Below, one piece after another: positions 8,195 through 16,418 of a stretch of 64,000 nucleotides of DNA; position 1 is the first letter of the stretch; the number at the start of each line of letters is the position of its first letter. The notes under the pieces are model-generated. The model was not told the origin of the DNA and searched no databases. It saw only the letters and a list, made by a program, of their open reading frames with translations. A program made the translations under genes and the position numbers. Source of the stretch: Ruegeria sp. R14_0 (lineage in GTDB: Bacteria > Pseudomonadota > Alphaproteobacteria > Rhodobacterales > Rhodobacteraceae); contig NZ_JAGHRC010000009.1 in the NCBI RefSeq assembly GCF_017743975.1, positions 62,001-126,000 of the forward strand. The letters are read 5' to 3'.

Positions 8195-9532
8195 CTACTG
8201 TTGCGGTGCAGCCCCCGCCCGCCGCAGGATCAATTGCAGATGGTCAAAACTGTTCTTGATCCCATCCGTTTCTGTCTTGGCAAAAAAGGTGTCCAGCTCA
8301 CCGTGGACCCGCACGGCTTGGTCCAAAAGCGGATCGGTGCCCTCGGAATAAAGACCGGCTTTGATCATCACTTCAGATTGCTCATAGCTGCCGACCAAAC
8401 GGCGGGTTTGGGCGATCAGCTGGTTTTCCTCGGGCGAGGCCGCGCCGGGCAAGCTGCGTGAGACTGATCGGCTGAGATCGATGGCGGGAAACCGCCCGCG
8501 CTCGGCAATTTCACGGTTCAGCACGATGTGGCCGTCCAGAACGCCGCGCAGGATGTCCGCTATGGGTTCATCCATATCCGACCCCGCGACCAAAACGCTG
8601 AATACGGCGGTAATGTCGCCTTGTTCTGCCGTGCCTGGCCCGGCGCGCTCGCACAGACCTGCAATCAAGGGCGTGACCGAAGGTGGGAAACCGCGCAGCG
8701 AAGGTTGTTCGCCCATGGCGACGGCAATCTCACGATGCGCTTCGGCGAAACGGGTGACAGAATCGGCCAGAAACAGGACGTTCATGCCCTGATCGCGCAG
8801 GTATTCCGCCACCGACATGGCCGACCATGCACATCGACGCCGCGCCAGCGCCGACTGATCCGAGGTCGCGGCCACAACGACCGAACGCTTCATCCCTTCT
8901 GCCCCCAAAGCGTGTTCGACAAACTCGTTCACCTCACGCCCGCGTTCACCAACCAAGGCGACAACTACGGCGTCCGCTTGCATTGACTTGGCCAGCTTGG
9001 CCAGCAGGGTGGATTTGCCCACGCCCGAGCCAGCAAACAATCCGACACGCTGGCCCTGAACGACAGGCAGCATCGTGTTGAGCATCGCCAACCCGCTTTC
9101 CATCCGAGCGCCCAGCGGTTTGCGTTCGACCGCAGCGGGTGGGGATTGCATGATGTCGCGTGTTTGAATGCCGGACAGCAGCGGTTTGCCGTCCAGCGGC
9201 CGGCCGAAGGGGTCGACCACCCGGCCTAACCAGTGCATGCCCGGCGCAAAAACGGGTGTTTGGTTCAGAATCACCTGATCACCCAGGCAAACACCATCTG
9301 GGGCCGCGGCGGGTATCATGTGGATCAGATCTGATTCGACATGCAGAACCTCACCTTCAAGATCCGGCCCATTGCGCCGCCGCAAGGTCAGGTGATCGCC
9401 GATCCGGGCCTGTGTCTCAAGGCCTTCAATCTCGACCACACCGCGCGCAACTCCACAGACACGCCCCGTATGGCGCGTCGCGGTCAACCGGTCGAATTCA
9501 CATTTCAAAAGCATCGGGTCGAGATCGGACAT
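8195..9532 (-). CDS. fliI: Flagellar export ATPase FliI
   Basis: This 445-residue ATPase energises loading of substrates into the flagellar type III exporter at the cytoplasmic face. Walker A is GSGVGKST at residues 168-175, Walker B is in VLFLADSVTRFAEAHR, and the family segment RGFPPSVTPLIAGLCERAG is present. Length matches FliI. Its usual partners fliH and fliJ are not adjacent; a possible FliJ lies at 14207. It is divergent from flgB with 86 bases between the two start codons. Confidence 0.95.
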   Translation of the reverse strand: MSDLDPMLLKCEFDRLTATRHTGRVCGVARGVVEIEGLETQARIGDHLTLRRRNGPDLEGEVLHVESDLIHMIPAAAPDGVCLGDQVILNQTPVFAPGMHWLGRVVDPFGRPLDGKPLLSGIQTRDIMQSPPAAVERKPLGARMESGLAMLNTMLPVVQGQRVGLFAGSGVGKSTLLAKLAKSMQADAVVVALVGERGREVNEFVEHALGAEGMKRSVVVAATSDQSALARRRCAWSAMSVAEYLRDQGMNVLFLADSVTRFAEAHREIAVAMGEQPSLRGFPPSVTPLIAGLCERAGPGTAEQGDITAVFSVLVAGSDMDEPIADILRGVLDGHIVLNREIAERGRFPAIDLSRSVSRSLPGAASPEENQLIAQTRRLVGSYEQSEVMIKAGLYSEGTDPLLDQAVRVHGELDTFFAKTETDGIKNSFDHLQLILRRAGAAPQQ

Positions 9533-9544
9533 CGTGGGTTCTCC

Positions 9545-9595
9545 AACGGTTTCTGAAAACGGTTTCTAAAGGAATCGGGGTTAAGCCTTGATTGA
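9545..9595. promoter_or_regulatory. fliI-flgB divergent control region
   Basis: The gap holds a 13-base tandem duplication (AACGGTTTCTGAA then AACGGTTTCTAAA, 9545-9570). It also holds, read toward fliI, TCAA-N7-TTAA at 9581-9595, a CtrA-like site 49 bases upstream of the fliI ATG. Both flagellar units probably start here. The role of the tandem repeat is unknown. Confidence 0.4.
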
Positions 9596-9618
9596 AATTG
9601 ATCGAGGGAGAAGCCCCG

Positions 9619-10005
9619 ATGTTCTATGACCTGAACGTCTTTAAGACCGCGTACGCAATGGCAACCCATGCCGGGCAACGGCAGGCTGTCGTCGCGCGCA
9701 ATATGGCCAACGCGGATACGCCGGGCTATCAGCCTCGCGATATCGAGGCCTTTCAGAAAGCATTCGAAAACACAGGCCAGCAAGCCGCGATGTCCGCCAC
9801 GCGCGATGGGCATTTGAACGGTGCCACTGGCCCGCAGCCTTGGGCCGAGTTCGAGGTTACGCCCTCGGGCGATCCCAATGGCAACGGTGTATCCATCGAA
9901 GAAGAGATGTTCAAAGCGATCGAGGTCAAGCGTCAGCATGACCGCGCGCTGGCGATCTACAAATCCTCGATGAACATCCTGCGCAGCAGTCTGGGCCGGG
10001 CGTAA
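9619..10005 (+). CDS. flgB: Flagellar proximal rod protein FlgB
   Basis: This 128-residue protein is one of the proximal rod subunits. The rod-family motif ARNMANADTPGYQPRDI is at about residues 25-42 and the C-terminal helix runs to SSMNILRSSLGRA. I chose ATG 9619, with GGGAGAAG 7 bases upstream, over a TTG at 9592 that would add nine residues. It heads a nine-gene plus-strand run (flgB to fliL) encoding rod, basal body and ring parts. Confidence 0.93.
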   Translation: MFYDLNVFKTAYAMATHAGQRQAVVARNMANADTPGYQPRDIEAFQKAFENTGQQAAMSATRDGHLNGATGPQPWAEFEVTPSGDPNGNGVSIEEEMFKAIEVKRQHDRALAIYKSSMNILRSSLGRA

Positions 10006-10016
10006 GGGGCAGTCAG

Positions 10017-10403
10017 ATGAGTAATTTTTCCCATTCCCTTGCCGCGTCGACCAGTGCCCTGCGTGCGCAATCTGCACGTCTGAGGCATGTGTCCGAGAAT
10101 ATCTCGAACGCCGATACGCCCGGGTACCGTCGCAAGACGGTACCGTTCGAAACCGTGCAGAAAGACGGGCGTGACATGGTTCAGGCCGGCCGCGTCAAGC
10201 TGGACCGCCGCGACGGGTCCCGCATCTATGACCCAAGTCATCCGATGGCTGATGACACCGGCCATTACCGCGGGTCGAACGTGGATCTTATGATCGAGAT
10301 TGCCGACGCCCGTGAAGCGCAACGCAGTTACGAAGCCAACCTCAAGATGTTCGACCAGACACGCCAGATGTCGTCGAGCCTGATGGACCTCCTCAGAAAA
10401 TAA
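10017..10403 (+). CDS. flgC: Flagellar proximal rod protein FlgC
   Basis: This 128-residue protein is a proximal rod subunit. The motif SENISNADTPGYRRKT is the rod-family signature, and the C-terminus MFDQTRQMSSSLMDLLRK is the expected final helix. Spacing of 11 bases to flgB and to fliE indicates a single operon. Confidence 0.94.
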   Translation: MSNFSHSLAASTSALRAQSARLRHVSENISNADTPGYRRKTVPFETVQKDGRDMVQAGRVKLDRRDGSRIYDPSHPMADDTGHYRGSNVDLMIEIADAREAQRSYEANLKMFDQTRQMSSSLMDLLRK

Positions 10404-10414
10404 AGGACACCAGA

Positions 10415-10705
10415 ATGGATATCCGAGCTCTCAACGCCGCCCAGAGCTATGCAGGCGCGCGCCCCGCAACCCAGGCTGACCCCGATCACGCCGGAATGGT
10501 GCAGGGTCTGCGCGCTGGGTTTCAGGACTTTGCCGCGACGCTGAAACACTCCGAACAGGTCTCGCAGGCCGCAATGACCGGCCAGGCAGATCCGCATGCC
10601 CTGGTGCAAGCGCTGGCTCAGACCGAGCTGGCCGTGGAAACGGCGGTGATCGTGCGCAACAAGGTGGTCGAGGCCTATCAGGAAATCCTGCGGATGCCGG
10701 TCTGA
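10415..10705 (+). CDS. fliE: Flagellar hook-basal body adaptor FliE
   Basis: This 96-residue protein connects the MS-ring and export gate to the rod. The C-terminal half (DPHALVQALAQTELAVETAV through YQEILRMPV, starting near residue 67) is the FliE signature. Length is close to the usual 100 residues. It lies directly after flgC and 3 bases before fliQ. Confidence 0.93.
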   Translation: MDIRALNAAQSYAGARPATQADPDHAGMVQGLRAGFQDFAATLKHSEQVSQAAMTGQADPHALVQALAQTELAVETAVIVRNKVVEAYQEILRMPV

Positions 10706-10708
10706 CCC

Positions 10709-10981
10709 ATGCTGAGCGAAGGTCTCTTCTATGACATCGTGCGTCAGGCGCTGTGGGTCGCGGTCATCACTTCGGTCCCGATCCTCGCTGTGGCGCTGGT
10801 GTCGGGTCTGATCGTTGGCCTGTTTCAGGCGCTGACCTCTGTGCAAGAGATGACGCTGACCTTCGTGCCGAAACTGATCGCCATCGTCATCGTGTTCTGG
10901 ATCTCGATGGGATTCATGACCCAGACGCTGGTCACCTTCTTCACCGGAACACTCATCCCTTTGATCGCAGGAGGTCGCTGA
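10709..10981 (+). CDS. fliQ: Flagellar export gate protein FliQ
   Basis: This 90-residue protein has two membrane helices (about 15-38 and 50-75) and belongs to the FliP/FliQ/FliR export gate. The segment VGLFQALTSVQEMTLTFVPK is typical of the family. Its TGA overlaps the flgF ATG by one base. fliP, normally next to it, is not in this window. Confidence 0.95.
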   Translation: MLSEGLFYDIVRQALWVAVITSVPILAVALVSGLIVGLFQALTSVQEMTLTFVPKLIAIVIVFWISMGFMTQTLVTFFTGTLIPLIAGGR

Positions 10982-11691
10982 TGGATACCGCCTATGTCAC
11001 CCTGTCCCGGCAATCGGGTCTGATGAACGAAATGCGGCTGGTGGCGAATAATATCGCCAACGCCAATACAACGGGTTACCGGGCGCAAGGCCTGGTGTTC
11101 TCGGAATTCGTTCGCGACATGCCGGGCAACCCGTCCCTGTCCATGAGCCGCGCCGAGGTGCGAAACACCTCTTTGCAGCAGGGCGTCCTGACAGAAACGG
11201 GTGGACAGTTCGACTTTGCAATCGAAGGCGACGGGTTTTTCATGGTCGAAACGCCTGCGGGAAACAGGCTGACACGGGCCGGTGCGTTCTCGCCCAGCGC
11301 AGATGGGGATCTGGTGACAATGGATGGGCACCGCGTGCTGGACAGCAATGGTGCACCCGTTTTCATTCCCCCGGATGCCGCCTTGATTGATGTCGGCAAT
11401 GACGGAACCATGAGCATCGATGGCCAATTGCTGGGTCAGATCGGAGTCTATCGCGTCGCTGATCCCAAAACGCTGGTACGCGAAGGCAGTACGCAGTTTC
11501 GGGCGGAAGGCGAGATTGAGCCGGTCGAGGATCCCGTGGTCGTACACCGATTTCTTGAAGGGTCGAATGTGAATGCCATCGTGCAGGTCTCGCGCCTGGT
11601 GGAAATCCAGCGCGCCTATGAGCTGGGGCAGAGCTTTCTGGATACCGAGGATGACCGGCTGCGTGGCGCGCTCAAGGCGCTCATGCGTTGA
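10981..11691 (+). CDS. flgF: Flagellar proximal rod protein FlgF
   Basis: This 236-residue protein is a rod subunit between FlgC and FlgG. The start MDTAYVTLSRQSGLMNEM and motif ANNIANANTTGYRAQG are those of FlgF, and the C-terminal helix contains LVEIQRAYELGQSFLDTEDD. I set the start at ATG 10981, which overlaps the fliQ stop codon; the frame remains open further upstream inside fliQ but has no family similarity there. Confidence 0.94.
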   Translation: MDTAYVTLSRQSGLMNEMRLVANNIANANTTGYRAQGLVFSEFVRDMPGNPSLSMSRAEVRNTSLQQGVLTETGGQFDFAIEGDGFFMVETPAGNRLTRAGAFSPSADGDLVTMDGHRVLDSNGAPVFIPPDAALIDVGNDGTMSIDGQLLGQIGVYRVADPKTLVREGSTQFRAEGEIEPVEDPVVVHRFLEGSNVNAIVQVSRLVEIQRAYELGQSFLDTEDDRLRGALKALMR

Positions 11692-11712
11692 TGTGAACAA
11701 GGAGAGTTTGAA

Positions 11713-12498
11713 ATGCGGGCATTGAAAATCGCGGCGACCGGCATGACGGCGCAACAGATGCGGGTCGAGACGATCTCGAACAACCTCGCGAACATGAACA
11801 CCACGGGCTACAACGCGCGCCGGGCCGAGTTCGCGGATCTGCACTATCAGCAAGTGGCGCGCGCAGGTGCGGTCAACGCCAATGACGGTACGGTTCTGCC
11901 GACCGGCATTCAGCTGGGTCTTGGCGTGCGCCCGTCCGCGGTGACGGTGCAGCTGTCTCAGGGTGCCTTGTCAGCTACCGGCAGCGATCTGGATGTCGCG
12001 ATCGAAGGGCGCGGCTATCTGGAGGTGACGTTGCCCAATGGCCAACCAGGCTATACGCGGGACGGCAGTCTGAAACGATCGGCCGAGGGTCTGATTGTAA
12101 CCTCAGACGGCTTTGCCGTCGCACCCGAGATCACCATCCCCGACGATGCGCGGTCGATCTCGATCAATGCCGCGGGCGAGGTCTATGCCTATTTCGACGA
12201 CGCCCCCGAGGGGCAGTTGCTGGGTGAGTTCACGCTGGCCAGTTTTTCCAATGCCAAGGGGCTCGAGGCGATTGGCGGAAATGTGTTCAAAGAGACCGAA
12301 GCATCGGGCGCACCCGTGGTTGGAGCACCGGGTGAGGACGGGCTGGGCACGTTGCGGCAGGGTTATCTGGAAGACAGCTCGGTCGACGCTGTGCGCGAGG
12401 TTACTGAACTGATTGAGGCCCAACGCGGGTATGAAATGAACGCCAAGGTCATCTCTGCTGTTGATCAGATGATGGGCGCAACAACGCAGGTGCGGTGA
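11713..12498 (+). CDS. flgG: Flagellar distal rod protein FlgG
   Basis: This 261-residue protein forms the distal rod that crosses the outer membrane inside the P and L rings. It has the signature TISNNLANMNTTGYNARRAE near residues 18-37 and the C-terminal VTELIEAQRGYEMNAKVISA. Length is the family standard (260-262). An AAGGAG site precedes the start. Its end overlaps flgA by 4 bases. Confidence 0.97.
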   Translation: MRALKIAATGMTAQQMRVETISNNLANMNTTGYNARRAEFADLHYQQVARAGAVNANDGTVLPTGIQLGLGVRPSAVTVQLSQGALSATGSDLDVAIEGRGYLEVTLPNGQPGYTRDGSLKRSAEGLIVTSDGFAVAPEITIPDDARSISINAAGEVYAYFDDAPEGQLLGEFTLASFSNAKGLEAIGGNVFKETEASGAPVVGAPGEDGLGTLRQGYLEDSSVDAVREVTELIEAQRGYEMNAKVISAVDQMMGATTQVR

Positions 12499-12914
12499 TG
12501 CGGGTTCTGAGCATTTTTCTGACCGTGATGACCGCGCTGCCAGCGATGGCGGACATTGTTGTGTCGAAACGCACCATCCGCGCCAAAGAGGTCGTTTCGG
12601 CCGCCGATCTTGAGATCAAGGACCAAGTGGTGCCCAACGCCGTAACATCCCCTGAGGCATTGATCGGGCAAGAGGCACGCGTCGCGCTTTATCCCGGGCG
12701 CCCAATTCGCGAAGGCGATGTTGGTCCTCCGGCGATCGTGGATCGCAACGATCTGGTCGTTCTGGTGTTTGATCGCCGTCCCCTGTCCATCACCGCCGAA
12801 GGGCGTGCCTTGGGCCGCGGTGCAGCCGGGGATCGTATCCGGGTCATGAACCTGTCGTCACGCACAACCATCACCGGGTTCATCCGGCCCGATGGCCAGA
12901 TCGAGGTAAAATGA
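12495..12914 (+). CDS. flgA: P-ring assembly chaperone FlgA
   Basis: This 139-residue periplasmic protein assists P-ring (FlgI) assembly. A Sec signal peptide covers about residues 1-19 (cleavage after AMA), followed by a SAF-type domain with RTIRAKEVVSAADLEIKDQ. It ends TTITGFIRPDGQIEVK, the FlgA C-terminal signature. It is shorter than the about 220-residue enterobacterial FlgA, as is usual in alphaproteobacteria. It overlaps flgG and flgH by 4 bases. Confidence 0.9.
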   Translation: MMRVLSIFLTVMTALPAMADIVVSKRTIRAKEVVSAADLEIKDQVVPNAVTSPEALIGQEARVALYPGRPIREGDVGPPAIVDRNDLVVLVFDRRPLSITAEGRALGRGAAGDRIRVMNLSSRTTITGFIRPDGQIEVK

Positions 12915-13645
12915 TGTCAGCACTTTCCAAAACTCTGTTGATTGCAATTCTGGCCGTGTCGGCCTGTGGCCGGGTGGACCACCTTGGCAAACCGCCAAGC
13001 TTTACTCCCAATGATGAATCTCCGGAACATGTGGCGATGCTTTGGCCGGGGCTACCGCTGCACACGCAGCCACAGCGCAGTGTGGACAAGGCATCTCTTT
13101 GGAGCGGAGGTCAGCAGTCTTTGCTGGGTGATCAGCGCGCGATCAAGAAAGGGGATATCCTGACCGTCGTGATCGAGCTGGACGAAAAGGCCGAAATATC
13201 AAACGACACGAACCGGTCGCGCAGCGGTTCGGAAAGCCTAGAGGTTCCGGGTCTGTTTGGTCTGCCGCAACGCGCAGCGGAACAATTGCCTGATGGGGCG
13301 TCGCTGGATGAGGCCGTGTCGATTGATTCAGCGTCCTCCAGCAAGGGTAAGGGATCAGTGAAACGCAAGGAAAAGCTGACCCTGCGTGTTGCCGCAACGG
13401 TGATTGATGTTCTGCCGAACGGGGTTCTGTCGATCTCGGGTTCGCAGGAGTTGCGCGTCAATTTTGAGCTGCGCGAGCTTTTGGTTGCGGGCTATGTCCG
13501 CCCGCAGGATATTTCGCGCCAGAATGAGATCACGTATGACAAGATCGCATCGGCCCGCGTGTCCTACGGCGGTCGCGGTCAGATCACCGACGTTCAGCAG
13601 CCCCGCTATGGGCAACAAATCCTAGATTCTGTCCTGCCATTCTAA
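12911..13645 (+). CDS. flgH: Flagellar L-ring lipoprotein FlgH
   Basis: This 244-residue outer-membrane lipoprotein forms the L-ring. A lipobox (LAVSAC, lipidated Cys near residue 17) is followed by the FlgH core, with KKGDILTVVIELDEKAEISN and the C-terminal GRGQITDVQQPRYGQQILD. ATG 12911 and ATG 12914 are adjacent and either could be used. It overlaps flgA by 4 bases; the fliL gene follows after 9 bases. Confidence 0.95.
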   Translation: MMSALSKTLLIAILAVSACGRVDHLGKPPSFTPNDESPEHVAMLWPGLPLHTQPQRSVDKASLWSGGQQSLLGDQRAIKKGDILTVVIELDEKAEISNDTNRSRSGSESLEVPGLFGLPQRAAEQLPDGASLDEAVSIDSASSSKGKGSVKRKEKLTLRVAATVIDVLPNGVLSISGSQELRVNFELRELLVAGYVRPQDISRQNEITYDKIASARVSYGGRGQITDVQQPRYGQQILDSVLPF

Positions 13646-13654
13646 GGGGAAACT

Positions 13655-14176
13655 GTGATGAAGAAACTGATCCCGGTTCTCCTGTTGCTGTTCGGCATGG
13701 GCGGTGGCATTGCGGCGGGTCTTTTCCTGGCGCCTTCCGGCAAAGGGACCAAGAGTGCCGACAAAGAAACGGTCGCGACCAAAGACGAAAAGCCTGAGGC
13801 AATGGACAATAAAGCCAAGGCAAAAGAACCGGACAAAAAAGAGGACGCTGGTTCCCATGAATACCTTAAGCTGACCAAGCAATTCGTGGTTCCAATCGTC
13901 GAGGCAGACCGCATTGCGGCTCTTGTCACCATGTCGCTAAGCCTTGAGGTCACTCCGGGCATGACCGAGACGGTCTATGCTGTTGAACCCAAGCTGCGCG
14001 ATCGGTTTCTACAGGTTCTGTTCGACCATGCGAATACGGGTGGATTCAACGGCAACTTCACCCAATCCGACAACCTTTCGGTTTTGCGCAAAGCGCTGTT
14101 GAATGAGGCGCGCAAGGATCTGGGTGAGGATGTCTCGCAGATCCTTATCATGAGCGTTAACCGCCAGGACACCTGA
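13655..14176 (+). CDS. fliL: Flagellar basal-body-associated FliL
   Basis: This 173-residue inner-membrane protein associates with the stator. One N-terminal membrane helix (about 4-24) is followed by a charged Lys/Glu linker (about 30-70) and the periplasmic FliL domain, ending EARKDLGEDVSQILIMSVNRQ. AAGGGG precedes the ATG. Last gene of the flgB run, convergent with the coiled-coil gene at 14207. Confidence 0.88.
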   Translation: MMKKLIPVLLLLFGMGGGIAAGLFLAPSGKGTKSADKETVATKDEKPEAMDNKAKAKEPDKKEDAGSHEYLKLTKQFVVPIVEADRIAALVTMSLSLEVTPGMTETVYAVEPKLRDRFLQVLFDHANTGGFNGNFTQSDNLSVLRKALLNEARKDLGEDVSQILIMSVNRQDT

Positions 14177-14206
14177 CAGGTCAGCGTTGCAAGGCTGGGC
14201 GCGCGG

Positions 14207-14563
14207 TTACCTGCGCGTCAGTTTGGATGTTTCGGACAGTTTGGCGACCGCCTGTTTGCGTCCGAACGCAACGCGCAGCTCGGAAAGTGCTGCAAGCTTC
14301 TGCGCCCTGAGACCGGCGAGCTGCATATTCAATTGTCTGCGGGTCGCAGATTCCCAACCATTCCACAGAACATCCGTGCCGGTCACGCGATAGCCTTCGG
14401 TCGATGCGGCCTCTTGCCGGGTTCGCGCTAGTTGAGCATCCAGGCGGGCGAGTTGGTTTTGAAGCTGCGCTTCGGCCTCAAGAACAGGGCGCAGGGATTG
14501 ATATTCGCGCTGAAACGCGGCCTCGGTTACCTTTTGCAAATCCTGCAACTGTTTACGCTTCAA
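14207..14563 (-). CDS. Small coiled-coil protein, candidate FliJ
   Basis: This 118-residue protein is almost entirely helical and charged, with long heptad stretches at about 1-55 and 75-110 and no membrane segment. Its start overlaps the flhB stop codon by 4 bases, so it is co-translated with the export-gate genes flhA-fliR-flhB. Size, predicted antiparallel coiled-coil shape and neighbourhood fit FliJ, the export chaperone/escort that binds FliI and FlhA, and no other fliJ is present here. Sequence identity to known FliJ is not obvious to me, so the role is inference. Confidence 0.6.
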   Translation of the reverse strand: MKRKQLQDLQKVTEAAFQREYQSLRPVLEAEAQLQNQLARLDAQLARTRQEAASTEGYRVTGTDVLWNGWESATRRQLNMQLAGLRAQKLAALSELRVAFGRKQAVAKLSETSKLTRR

Positions 14564-15648
14564 AACGCTTGCTCCTTAGCCCGTTTGCGCATGGCCTCGG
14601 CAAACCGGATCGCTGCGGCCACGGGGCGGTAGTGTTCTTCGGAAATCTCCTGGCCGATCTCGATTGTCGCGTGCAGGGCCCGGGCCGTTGGCGGGTCGGA
14701 GTGAATTGGGACACCGGCCTGGCCGGCGGCCTCGCGAATGGCGGCGGCTACGGTGTCCACGCCTTTGGCGATACACACCGGGGCCGACCCGGCAGTGCGT
14801 GACCACTTTAGCGCGACGGCGAAATGGGTTGGGTTCACGATGACCACATCAGCCTTTGGGACATCGGCCATCAACTGATTGGTTGCGATGTCCTGGGCAC
14901 GCTGGCGGCGCTGCTGTTTCACGTGCGGATCGCCTTCGGCGTCCTTGGTCTCATCCTGGATTTCCTTGCGTGACATGCGATTTTTGCGCATGTGCTCGGC
15001 ATATTGCCAGGCATAGTCGATCGCACCGATCGCCAGCGCCACTGCGATCGCGATGAACATGAACCGAAACAGCAGGTTCATCATCAACATGACGGACGAG
15101 CGTGCCTCGGCCGCGCTTGCGGACAAGATATCGCTAAGATTGGCGCGCAGAAACAGCGCCAGGCAGGTGCCGTAGATCACCAGCTTCGCAAAGCTCTTGG
15201 CAAATTCGAAAAGGCCGCTGCGCCCGAACTTGTTCTTGGCGTTCGAAGGGAGCGAAATGCGCGACAATTTGGGTTTCAGTTTGCTGGGTGCAAAAACCAG
15301 CGCGCGTTGGGCAATCAGGCTCAGCAGAACAGCCGCCGCAGGTAGGCCAAAAAGAATTGAAACGGACACAGCTACGGTTCCAAGTATTCCCCCTACGGGG
15401 CTGGCTGCAGGTCCTGACGTCAGCAACTGGCCGAAATCATCGGCCTGGTCGATCAGAACGACAAGCAGAGTGCCCATATTCTGAACCGCGAATTGCCCCG
15501 CGGCGAGCATGGCCACCAGCAGACCGATATAGGCCGCGACAACCGACAGGTCGTTGGATTTGGCGACCTCACCCTTTTCGCGCGCCTTCTGCAGTTTTTG
15601 CGAGGTCGCCTCAAAAGACTTGTCACTGTCGTCGTCCTGACCGCTCAT
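14560..15648 (-). CDS. flhB: Flagellar export switch protein FlhB
   Basis: This 362-residue inner-membrane protein switches export specificity from hook to filament substrates. Four membrane helices lie between about residues 35 and 210. The cytoplasmic domain has the autocleavage motif NPTH at 272-275, so self-cleavage is expected. The N-terminus SFEATSQKLQKAREKGEVAKS is typical, here quoted from residue 11. Its ends overlap fliR and the downstream coiled-coil gene by 4 bases. Confidence 0.96.
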   Translation of the reverse strand: MSGQDDDSDKSFEATSQKLQKAREKGEVAKSNDLSVVAAYIGLLVAMLAAGQFAVQNMGTLLVVLIDQADDFGQLLTSGPAASPVGGILGTVAVSVSILFGLPAAAVLLSLIAQRALVFAPSKLKPKLSRISLPSNAKNKFGRSGLFEFAKSFAKLVIYGTCLALFLRANLSDILSASAAEARSSVMLMMNLLFRFMFIAIAVALAIGAIDYAWQYAEHMRKNRMSRKEIQDETKDAEGDPHVKQQRRQRAQDIATNQLMADVPKADVVIVNPTHFAVALKWSRTAGSAPVCIAKGVDTVAAAIREAAGQAGVPIHSDPPTARALHATIEIGQEISEEHYRPVAAAIRFAEAMRKRAKEQAF

Positions 15649-16418
15649 CGCGTCACCTCAAGCGGGTTCATCATGAAGGCGAATAGGGCGTCGGACCACA
15701 CAGACAGGATCAAAGGTGCGCCGGCAAAAAGCAGGAACAATCCGGCAAAAGTGATTGCCGGGGCCCCCACAAAAGCCACCATCAGCTGTGGCATTGCGCG
15801 GTTGATGACCCCAAGGGCCAGATTATAGATCAGCGAGGCAATGACGAAGGGCATGGCCAGCCCGAAGGCCAGAGCGTAGCTGCGTGCAATGTGCTGTACA
15901 CCCCACTGAGACAAATCCGATGCCAGCGGCGTCACACCCATGGGAAACAACGTGTAGCTGTGGATCAGAAACTGCGCCACGCGGATATGCAGGCCCAACA
16001 GAACGGCCAACGTCAGCCCGGCCAGAGTCAGAAAGTACCCCATAGCGGGGACAGGGTCGACGGCCGCGCCGCCCAGGATTTGCGACAGGGATGTTGATTG
16101 CGCGGCGATGGACCCTGCGGTTTGCAGGGCCAACACAAACAAGCGCAATCCGATGCCCAGTATCAGGCCAACCAGTGTCTCGGTGCCGATCATTTGCACC
16201 AAAGGTAAAAACTCGGGGTCTGGGCCAGGCGCTGACACGGCCGGTGATACGATCAAGGTGAAGGCCGCTGAAATCCCAAGCTTGACGCGGGTGGGGATGC
16301 TGCGTTCGCCAAAGGCGGGCAGCAGCGACACCATGGCTGAGACGCGCAGAAACACGGCAAAGAGATGCCACAGGCCCCCGGCCAGTTCTGGCAACAGTGC
16401 GGGGGGCAGGGCGATCAC
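15645..16418 (-). CDS. fliR: Flagellar export gate protein FliR
   Basis: This 257-residue protein has about six membrane helices and is part of the FliPQR export gate. FGERSIPTRVKLGISAAFTL is the family core. It starts inside the end of flhA (4-base overlap) and ends overlapping flhB, so flhA-fliR-flhB are translated as a coupled unit. Confidence 0.94.
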   Translation of the reverse strand: MIALPPALLPELAGGLWHLFAVFLRVSAMVSLLPAFGERSIPTRVKLGISAAFTLIVSPAVSAPGPDPEFLPLVQMIGTETLVGLILGIGLRLFVLALQTAGSIAAQSTSLSQILGGAAVDPVPAMGYFLTLAGLTLAVLLGLHIRVAQFLIHSYTLFPMGVTPLASDLSQWGVQHIARSYALAFGLAMPFVIASLIYNLALGVINRAMPQLMVAFVGAPAITFAGLFLLFAGAPLILSVWSDALFAFMMNPLEVTR

